44,355 nt of DNA from Comamonadaceae bacterium. Lineage in GTDB: Bacteria > Pseudomonadota > Gammaproteobacteria > Burkholderiales > Burkholderiaceae_C. The translations under genes and the position numbers were made by a program. The notes beneath the pieces are model-generated. The model was not told the origin of the DNA. It was given only the letters and a program-made list of their open reading frames with translations, and searched no databases. Of the stretch, positions 38,201-44,355 are shown piece by piece (within the stretch, counting starts at the first letter, position 1; every line of letters starts with the position of its first letter). The DNA lies in the NCBI GenBank assembly GCA_947450645.1, contig CANFWH010000017.1, positions 1 to 44,355 of the forward strand, written 5' to 3'.

Positions 38201-41200
38201 CCAACCAACGCCACGGTGAATTTGAATGCTAGTGGTGGCGGTAATATGTTCATTATTGGGCAATCCAATACGGGCAGTGGCTTGTCGGGCATACCGCTTG
38301 CAATTACAAACTCGGGAAATGGAGCGCTGAGTTATTTGGGCATTTCTAATTTGGCAGATGGAATACAGCTTGCCAATAGCACGAATATGAACAACACGGC
38401 GAGTGGTTCAATTAATCTTACTGGTATTTCTTATTCGGGTGTTGGTTTAAATATATCAACAGGTACGATCAATGCTACACGCTTGAGTGGAAGCATTAAT
38501 TTGGTGGGTTCGTCTACACAAAAAGCAGGCATATTGATATCCAATAATATCACTGCAATTAATATTAATATATCTGGTTATTCGGTTAATAATATTGGAC
38601 TTAGTTTTATTAATGGTAATCAGTCCATGAAAGGCAATGTCTCATTATTAGGCAGCTCAGCCCAGGGCGCTGGGCTTGTTTTTGCTGGCGGTAATCAAAC
38701 CATTAATTCAACGGCTGGCAATACGACTAGCATTATTGGCATATCAGGTAATAGCACCAATAGCTCGCAGTATGGTTTAAATCTTTCATCTGCTAGTGTG
38801 ATTGTGATTCAAAATGGTGGCAATGTGATTTATCAGGGCACGGGAAATGCTGGTTATGGGGTGTTTATTGGAGGCTCAGGGAGCGGTAGTTTTTCATTAA
38901 CCAATACAACAATTGTGGGTAGCTCGTACAGTGCAACGGGGGTTATTGCCTTCAATAATATAACCAATGTTAATGGTAATATTACGGGTTACTCTGTTTT
39001 AGGGGCGGGCGTTAGTTTTGCTGCAGGCAATCAAAACTTGAGTGGAAATAGTACCATCTATGGCAGCTCCACTCTAAACACGGGGGTTGTTTTTGCAGGA
39101 GGCTCTACCCGAGTGAATGTCACAACAGGGAATACGTCCACGATTACGGGCATTACGGGGAATACTACCAATACCTCCGCAGTTGGTTTAAATATAACCA
39201 CACCGCTGCCATTTATAATTACGCAATCAGGTGGCCAATTGATTTTGAGCGGCACAGCAAATGCGGGTGCTGGCGTTTATATTGGCGCTGGAAATGCCAA
39301 TCTAACGCTGAACAATACAATTATTAGCGGTAGCTCCTATAATAATACGGGGGTACAAGTTCTTAATAACTTAAGCGGTACAAACCTTAATATCACGGGT
39401 TATTCAACCAACGGGACGGGCATTAATTTCGCCAATGGCTCACAAACGATTGGCGGCAATACGACTGTTTTGGGTAGTTCGGTTCAAGGATCGGGCTTAG
39501 TCTTTACAGGTGGAAACTTAACGTTAAATGCATCATTGGGCAACAGATCAACCATCATCGGTATTACGGGCAATGCAACAAATGCATCGGTTGTTGGTAT
39601 TAATATAACGACCCCAATGCCTTTTACAGTTTTACAAAATGGCGGCAGCATCAACATCAGCGGGACGGGTAATGCTGGCTCTGGCGTTTATATCGGTGCG
39701 GGCACATCCTCTTTAACATTTGCCAATACATCAATTAGCGGCAGTTCATATAACAATTCAGGTGTTTATGTTGCCAATAATATTACAGCAAATGCTACAA
39801 ATATTACTGGTTATTCGGTGAATGGTATAGGCGTTAACTTTGTTAGCGGCAACCTGACACTGGGCGGGAACAGCTCCATATTGGGCAGCTCGGTTGAAGG
39901 TAATGGAGTGGTGTTTGCTGGTGGTACACAAACATTGAATGCGACTGCGGGAAATACGACTAGCCTAACGGGCATCACAGGCAACTCCACGAACACATCC
40001 TCTGTTGGTTTGAATTTGTCAGTGATACCCGTGTCACTTATACAAAATGGCGGCAAGATTATCTTTAGCGGCACGGCCAACGTTGGGACAGGCGTTTTTA
40101 TGTCCACCAACAATATTTCCTATTCAATTTCAAATAGCACGATCTCGGGTAGTTCATCAACTGGCGCAGGCGTCTTGGTTTGCAGTACGGGCAATGTCAG
40201 CTTGTCTGGCGTTGCAATATCTGGCAAATCCAATACGGGGCAAGCAATTAATTTAACAGCCTCATCGGCTGGCTCTGGTGCTGGCCAGGTAAGCTTGGCC
40301 AGCAATGCCAGTTTAAACGCCTCTGGCATTTTGTATATTATCGGTAATACAACTAACTTGATTGCAACTGATGCTGTTAAGATTTTAGGCAATATAACAG
40401 CGACTAACGCCAGTAGTAGTATTACGGGTTATTCTGCATCGGGTGTGGGCGTGAATTTTAGCAGCGGTAATCAAACGCTAAGTGGGAATGTATCGGGGAC
40501 TTCCAACACAGGGCTTGGTGTTCAATTTTTTGCGGGTAACCAAACCTTCGTTGGCAATGTCTCCATCACAGGAAGCTCTGCGCAGGCAACAGGCCTTGCA
40601 TTTCCTAACGCGGGCGCACAAGTTTTTAATGTAACGGCTGGCAATACCACAAGCCTTACGGGCATTACGGGTAATAGCACCGATGCTACGGTTGCTGGTT
40701 TAAACCTGTCCGCGTTGCCAACTATTTTGCAAATTGGCGGCAATTTGAATTTAAATGGCACCGCCAATGCAGGTTCCGGCGTTTCAATTATTAGCGCGGC
40801 AAATATCTCGCTGACATTAGCCAATACTACGATCGGCGGCAGTTCATTTACTGGCACGGGCGTGCTAGTTTGTACAACCGCCAATGTGGCTTTGGCAGGC
40901 ATGACGATTACGGGTACGTCCGTTTCAAATGCGTCCATTAACATCAGCGCGGGAGTTGGGACTGGCGTAGGCGTTGTTAACTTAGCCGCCAACTCAACCA
41001 TTAACACCACGGGCATTTTGCAAATTAATGGAAATACGACCAATTTGACGGCAGCTTCAGCCGTTGATGGCGTTGTGCTCTTTGGCAATATCACTGCAAC
41101 CAATAGCAGTAGCAATATCACGGGTTATTCGAACGGCGCAAGCGGTGTACGAGTGGTATCTGGCAATCAAACGCTAAGCGGCAATATCACGGGCTCGTCC

Positions 41201-44200
41201 AATACGGGTACGGGTGTTAATTTAACGGGCGGCAATCAAACCTTTGTTGGTTTTGCTGACATTCGCGGTACATCTAACAGTCTAATTGGGGTGGCACTAG
41301 GCGGGACAACAGCCGTGCTGAATGGCACCACAAATATCACGGGTATTACCTACGGCGGCACGACCCCTGCGGTGGGCGTTGCGCTGGGTACAAATGCAAC
41401 GAGCAACATTACTGTGAAGGGGTCTGCCAATCTCACGATTACGGGCACGTCTAACAGCAGCGGCAGTGGCAGCGGTATACAGTTTGGTTATGCTTCAGGC
41501 AGCGGCAACTTATTCCAAAATAGCACAGGCACAGTCAACATCAGCGGTGTGACCAATACGAGCACCTTTGGAGGTATTTTGATAACTAATGCCAATATCA
41601 CGCAAACAGCGGGTGCTGGCAATCTCTCGATTGGCGGAACATCAAACACCACCATTGGTTTGCAGGTTGGGATTACAGGTACTGTGCCTAACATCAATGT
41701 GACCAATGCCGTGCTTGCTGGAAAATCAAATGATGCAAGTGGTGTCTATTTCTTTACGGGGAATACGACACTGACGGGTAATAGCTCAATCGCCGGCACA
41801 TCAAACGGTTCGTTTGGTGTCAACTTTACGGGTGGCGTGCAATTATTTAATACCTTGGCAGGCTCAAGCATTAATATCACGGGCGTATCTAATTTGGGGA
41901 CGGGCGTATTTGTGAATACAAGTGCCACAACCTCTTTTAGTAACAACGGTAGTGGTGGTTTGATTGTGTTTGGTTCCTCTAATGGGGCTGTTGGTGTCAA
42001 TATTACCAATGGTTTGAATTTAACCAATAGCGGCAATGGCAGCTTAAGCGTGATCGGCATCACGAACTCGGCGGCCAGTTCAGGGTTTAGATTTAATACG
42101 GCGATAAATATCACCAGTAATGGTTCAGGTAATCTGACGGTGACAGGCTATGCCAACTCGTCTAGCGCTGTGGGCGTATCATTTGCTGGGGCAAGCAACA
42201 TAACAGCAAGCAGCAATGGCAGTATTTATATTACTGGACGCTCTAATAGTAATACGGGACTCGCCAACATCTCGGGCAGTATTAATAATACTGGTAACGG
42301 AACGCTTAGCTTTTCGGGCACATCTAACACGGCAGATGGTTTGGCTATTGGGGCAGCCACGACGCTGAACAATAGCGCGAATGGAACAATTACCTTAGTT
42401 GGAAGCTCTGGCGCAGGTACGGGTGTCAATATATCCGTGGGCAGCTTGTCGGCAACAAGCGTGAATGGTAGCGTGGGTGTGTTTGGTACGTCGAACTCTG
42501 GAAGCGGCGTGTTGCTTGCTGTTAATGTGACGGCAAGTAATCTTAATATTACGGGTTATTCCAACTCAACGGGCGCGGGCGTTCGCCTTACTAGCGGAAA
42601 TCAATCTTTAAGTGGAAATACATCCATTATTGGTAGCTCTGCTCAAGGTGCTGGTTTAGTCTTCGCGGGTGGCAATGTCACCATTAATGCGACAGCAAAC
42701 AATATATCGCAAATTACGGGTATTACGGGCAACAGCACCAACAACACAGTTTACGGTTTAAATTTGAGTGGCGTACCCTTTAATATTACTCAGAATGGCG
42801 GCACGGTTATTTTAAGTGGTACGGGTAATGCGGGCGCGGGCGTATTTATTGGTAATGCTGCGGGCAATGTTTCTCTGACACTTCCCAATACGACCATAAG
42901 CGGAAGCTCTAATAGCAGCTGGGGTATTTTAGTTTGCACAACTGCAAATGTCAGCTTGGCGGGAATGACACTGATTGGCGCTTCGGCGAATAGTCAGGCG
43001 ATTAATATTAGTGCCGGTGTGGGTACAGGCGTAGGCGCGGTCAGCATGGCCAACAACTTGACCATTAATACGACTGGTGCGTTGTATATCAGTGGAAACA
43101 CATCTAATTTGGCTCAGGCTCTCGGCATTACGGCTGTCAACATTAGCAGCACAACTACGGCGACTAATGCAAACAACAACATCACTGGAATTAGCAATGG
43201 TGGCACGGGTGTTTTAATTTCAGGCGGTAATCAAACGTTTGGAGGCGCCATAACGGGAGCATCTAATGCAGGCGTGGGTGTTAATTTTTCTGGTAACTCA
43301 CAAATTACATTTGTTGGTGTTGTCTCTGTTCAAGCAAATTCAAGCAACACCACGACGCCAAGTGGTTTTGTGCAATCGGCCAGTAACATCGCGGGTAATG
43401 CGGCGTTAACTATTACAGCGAATCAGGCATCTATACTTGGCGCAGTTAATTTGACGACGAATAGCAGTAGCTTGTCGGTAAATGTGACCAATGGTAACTT
43501 GACGCTAAATGGCAATCTTTCATCAGGAACAAATATCACTTTAGCCGCAGGTAGTCGGTTTGCGGCTGGGGTATCGACAGGTGGGGACGTAATTGTTGGG
43601 ACAGCATTAAACATCTCAGACAATACTGGTGGTGCAGGGGGCACGACTACGATTTATTCTGGAACGCCTAATACGACCAATGCTAATACAACGACCTTTC
43701 AAAGTTTGATTTCTGGCGCGAATACGGCTAACACAACTAAAGCATATAACACGGCCGTTGGTGGCGGCGCTGTCAATATCAGTCAAGCCTTAAATGTCTT
43801 CTATCGTATTGCTCCAACGATAACCTTGACCGCGAGTAACAACTCAAAAGTTTACGACACAACAAACAATACGGTAAACAACTATACGGTCACTGGATTA
43901 ATAGATGGCGACACCTTTAACTCGACATTAAGTGGAGCGAAGACGGCTTACAACACCTCCTCTGCCGGTACTGGATTGACAGTTCTTTTTACAAATACTA
44001 GTTTGTCCATTAATAATGGAACCACAACGGGGTACGGAATTACAACTGTCAATGCGACGGCTTCGGTGATCAGCAAAGCCAATGTGACCATTACCACCAA
44101 TGGCTCGGTGGCTAATAAAGTGTTTGATACCACCACCAGCAGCGCCATCACCACCAATGCCTCGGGCACCGTGGCCTTGGGTAATAGCACAGCAGCCAAC

Positions 44201-44355
44201 GGTGCGCTCAACGCCAACAGCAGCTTCACCTCGGTTAACACCACGAGCAGCTTTACCAACGCCAGCGCGGGTACGCAAACCGTCAACCTGACGGCGGTGC
44301 TGCAAGACACGGCCAACTACACCATCGTGGGCGGCACCAGCACGCAAGTCAACAC
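35222..44355 (+). CDS. Giant two-partner-secretion adhesin (filamentous haemagglutinin-like, YDG repeats), partial
   Basis: The frame starts at GTG 35222 (an in-frame stop lies at 35201) and is open to the window end: over 3040 codons. The start MNKNLYRLVFSKKFGALVAVAE is an extended signal peptide region (ESPR), followed by a hydrophobic signal (about 60-82). The TPS/haemagglutination-activity domain follows, with INQGTNVLGANWNSFSIG and NPNGVMFGQGA (NPNG 170-173). After GAGQWLIDPTDVTI (about residue 445) a huge Asn/Gly/Ser/Thr-rich beta-helix runs to about residue 2870, including exact 137-residue units (38567-40210). YDG-type repeats KVYD (2876) and KVFD (2966), 90 residues apart, come last. 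It would be exported through a TpsB barrel that is not in the window. No clear ribosome site precedes the GTG. Confidence 0.93.
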   Translation, partial: MNKNLYRLVFSKKFGALVAVAETTVSQGKSAGETAGGGVFESSAGQAAYGLAGNAGAGGASLATISFAVALAFASTATFTIKSFAQSVLPTGGTITKGTGTITTVGNTMTINQGTNVLGANWNSFSIGASNTVIFNQPGSSSVAINRVIGNSQSQIYGSLQSNGQVFLINPNGVMFGQGAQVQVGALVATTKDITNPQMDAGNYSFSGSSTAGIINQGMITATGNGSGGGYIVLHADQVTNNGTLIANGGTITLAAGQTLGLTLDNGQLVSVQVTGAVANALVQNKGLIVADGGQVFLTARGKDTLLDSVVNNEGIIQARSMSSKNGVIILDGGAEGAVINSGTLDVSGKGNNKGGTAIMAGQYVALLTNSTVNASGDAGGGTVVIGGDNLNKVTSLLNFSMAAQTVVQEGANIDISSSNGSGGFVETSGHVVSINGNINGAGKTGAGQWLIDPTDVTISSGANVALNVSGTTWSGTATASTINNASIVNALNSTNVLITTTSNSTGVQGNITVSGDIIKNNATVLLTNLTLLANGSITVNNNISATNGSQLGVNLTADSGNVGNGSINLTSTSVINTNGGVLTLKANTSVNTTGAFRDAIKISGAINATNSASTIVGTADNALGNAGVNFSAGSQTIAGSILGSSNNGYGVTFQGGAQVLTANITGSSNQANGYAGLDFTGGTQNITAALTGIGNYQGVQFTSGNTTITGNIFGSATVGLFGGGVGFGSGAQIINGQVTGISNSPNLNSQGIYFVGGNQTITGNLNGTGSGAEGVFFGGGNQTLGGNVWGSSNAMMGVRFVPYAGNSNVTFNTTNGRITTISGTSNNSIGILMDANASVQFSNVNNGTLFFQGYSNTQQGIVIASAAANFTNSGAGNLTIVGYTNSTNTSAILINGTGNSQYISTGNGALNIFGYSNNSLGANTSGISITSNYTTFIDGGTGNLTVNGYTASINNSGINFLSALSVNITSNGSGSLTIAGYANTSNASGLNMPTNATVNLNASGGGNMFIIGQSNTGSGLSGIPLAITNSGNGALSYLGISNLADGIQLANSTNMNNTASGSINLTGISYSGVGLNISTGTINATRLSGSINLVGSSTQKAGILISNNITAININISGYSVNNIGLSFINGNQSMKGNVSLLGSSAQGAGLVFAGGNQTINSTAGNTTSIIGISGNSTNSSQYGLNLSSASVIVIQNGGNVIYQGTGNAGYGVFIGGSGSGSFSLTNTTIVGSSYSATGVIAFNNITNVNGNITGYSVLGAGVSFAAGNQNLSGNSTIYGSSTLNTGVVFAGGSTRVNVTTGNTSTITGITGNTTNTSAVGLNITTPLPFIITQSGGQLILSGTANAGAGVYIGAGNANLTLNNTIISGSSYNNTGVQVLNNLSGTNLNITGYSTNGTGINFANGSQTIGGNTTVLGSSVQGSGLVFTGGNLTLNASLGNRSTIIGITGNATNASVVGINITTPMPFTVLQNGGSINISGTGNAGSGVYIGAGTSSLTFANTSISGSSYNNSGVYVANNITANATNITGYSVNGIGVNFVSGNLTLGGNSSILGSSVEGNGVVFAGGTQTLNATAGNTTSLTGITGNSTNTSSVGLNLSVIPVSLIQNGGKIIFSGTANVGTGVFMSTNNISYSISNSTISGSSSTGAGVLVCSTGNVSLSGVAISGKSNTGQAINLTASSAGSGAGQVSLASNASLNASGILYIIGNTTNLIATDAVKILGNITATNASSSITGYSASGVGVNFSSGNQTLSGNVSGTSNTGLGVQFFAGNQTFVGNVSITGSSAQATGLAFPNAGAQVFNVTAGNTTSLTGITGNSTDATVAGLNLSALPTILQIGGNLNLNGTANAGSGVSIISAANISLTLANTTIGGSSFTGTGVLVCTTANVALAGMTITGTSVSNASINISAGVGTGVGVVNLAANSTINTTGILQINGNTTNLTAASAVDGVVLFGNITATNSSSNITGYSNGASGVRVVSGNQTLSGNITGSSNTGTGVNLTGGNQTFVGFADIRGTSNSLIGVALGGTTAVLNGTTNITGITYGGTTPAVGVALGTNATSNITVKGSANLTITGTSNSSGSGSGIQFGYASGSGNLFQNSTGTVNISGVTNTSTFGGILITNANITQTAGAGNLSIGGTSNTTIGLQVGITGTVPNINVTNAVLAGKSNDASGVYFFTGNTTLTGNSSIAGTSNGSFGVNFTGGVQLFNTLAGSSINITGVSNLGTGVFVNTSATTSFSNNGSGGLIVFGSSNGAVGVNITNGLNLTNSGNGSLSVIGITNSAASSGFRFNTAINITSNGSGNLTVTGYANSSSAVGVSFAGASNITASSNGSIYITGRSNSNTGLANISGSINNTGNGTLSFSGTSNTADGLAIGAATTLNNSANGTITLVGSSGAGTGVNISVGSLSATSVNGSVGVFGTSNSGSGVLLAVNVTASNLNITGYSNSTGAGVRLTSGNQSLSGNTSIIGSSAQGAGLVFAGGNVTINATANNISQITGITGNSTNNTVYGLNLSGVPFNITQNGGTVILSGTGNAGAGVFIGNAAGNVSLTLPNTTISGSSNSSWGILVCTTANVSLAGMTLIGASANSQAINISAGVGTGVGAVSMANNLTINTTGALYISGNTSNLAQALGITAVNISSTTTATNANNNITGISNGGTGVLISGGNQTFGGAITGASNAGVGVNFSGNSQITFVGVVSVQANSSNTTTPSGFVQSASNIAGNAALTITANQASILGAVNLTTNSSSLSVNVTNGNLTLNGNLSSGTNITLAAGSRFAAGVSTGGDVIVGTALNISDNTGGAGGTTTIYSGTPNTTNANTTTFQSLISGANTANTTKAYNTAVGGGAVNISQALNVFYRIAPTITLTASNNSKVYDTTNNTVNNYTVTGLIDGDTFNSTLSGAKTAYNTSSAGTGLTVLFTNTSLSINNGTTTGYGITTVNATASVISKANVTITTNGSVANKVFDTTTSSAITTNASGTVALGNSTAANGALNANSSFTSVNTTSSFTNASAGTQTVNLTAVLQDTANYTIVGGTSTQVN
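37800..38566 (+). repeat. Short-unit beta-helix repeats in the adhesin (first block)
   Basis: Successive segments share the pattern GxGxLxIxGYxNxxNxxGI followed by NxTxNx, for example around 37851, 37945, 38048 and 38130. Unit length varies, roughly 28-40 residues. Divergence at DNA level is high, so these are old repeats with coding selection. Confidence 0.6.
38567..40210 (+). repeat. Four tandem 411-bp (137-residue) units in the adhesin
   Basis: The motif N-I-(T/S)-G-Y-S begins at 38567, 38978, 39389 and 39800, three consecutive intervals of exactly 411 bp. Each unit reads: GYS, GxxVNFxxGN, GSSxQGxGLVFAGG, TGITGNSTN, a Q-x-GG block, GTGNAGxGVYIG, and ISGSS. No insertion or deletion has accumulated across units although the DNA has diverged. 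The fourth unit is followed by an extra block containing a cysteine. Confidence 0.85.
40418..43180 (+). repeat. Expanded repeat units in the adhesin (206-232 residue and longer)
   Basis: Unit starts by the same GYS/SITG motif are at 40418, 41114 and 42545, with a related aacatcactgg start at 43178. Intervals are 696, 1431 and 633 bp. The units at 39800, 40418 and 42545 share an extra block with GVLVC(S/T)T or GILVCTT. Between 41880 and 42480 short 28-30-residue units resembling the first block reappear. Confidence 0.65.
43841..44355 (+). repeat. YDG-type repeats at the visible end of the adhesin
   Basis: SKVYDTTNN (K at 43847) and NKVFDTTTS (K at 44117) are 270 bp apart, matching the ~90-residue YDG/MBG-like Ig-fold repeats that follow beta-helices in such adhesins. 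The array probably continues beyond the window. Base composition becomes clearly GC-richer from about 44085. Confidence 0.7.

Noticed and set aside
38567-43180. Regular repeats as a CRISPR array
   Set aside because: Repeats are long, diverged, in frame and continuous with a coding sequence. No identical short repeats with unique spacers and no cas genes are present.
36745-44347. Many long open frames on the minus strand opposite the adhesin
   Set aside because: They are by-products of the Asn/Thr/Ser/Gly codon bias of the sense frame. Their products are low-complexity Pro/Val/Leu sequences without start signals or domains.

Overview
The window is a piece of a betaproteobacterial chromosome centred on the replication origin. 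The organism is most likely in Burkholderiales. Three things point there: dnaA-dnaN-gyrB with a gyrB that carries the long insertion of beta/gammaproteobacterial enzymes, the mnmG-rsmG-(LysE)-parA-parB order, and a fused three-domain indolepyruvate:ferredoxin oxidoreductase. Base composition looks moderate, with clear AT-rich islands. I cannot name a genus from the sequence alone.

Left arm (1-6523): a minus-strand AAA/DUF4143-type ATPase cut by the window edge and a small HTH-type regulator, divergent from a complete type III restriction-modification operon (mod 1286-3448, res 3445-6477, overlapping by ATGA). The Mod gene carries an AT-rich island exactly where the target-recognition domain lies. 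An inverted repeat at 6480-6523 closes the operon against the opposing gene.

6515-15672: a TPR/glycosyltransferase-9-like protein (-), a 1200-residue indolepyruvate:ferredoxin oxidoreductase (+), then a tight operon of a cytochrome c'-type protein, an MCE (MlaD-like) protein, a lipoprotein and an MlaE-like permease. The ATPase that should drive this lipid-type ABC transporter is not here. A TlpA-like thioredoxin (-) and a DUF4197 protein (+) diverge, with starts only 9 bases apart. Short palindromic sequences recur inside several of these coding regions.

15673-21107: dnaA, an AT-rich origin candidate (17169-17380) with DnaA boxes and a perfect 14-bp inverted repeat, dnaN and gyrB. 21117-28968: a CzcCBA-like heavy-metal RND efflux operon (minus strand, RND-adaptor-outer membrane factor in reverse) divergent from its probable two-component system.

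28978-33606: mnmG (with a perfect parS inside), rsmG (with a second, imperfect parS), a truncated LysE exporter remnant, parA and parB. This is the chromosome-segregation module. A D-lactate dehydrogenase-type FAD oxidase (33603-35027, -) follows, sharing a CTAG stop with parB.

35222-44355 (runs off the window): one uninterrupted frame of more than 3040 codons. It encodes a two-partner-secretion giant adhesin with an extended signal peptide, a haemagglutinin-activity (TPS) domain, a very long Asn/Thr/Ser/Gly-rich beta-helix built partly from exact 137-residue units, and YDG-type repeats at the end. This is the most unusual object in the window. No secretion partner (TpsB) lies inside the window.
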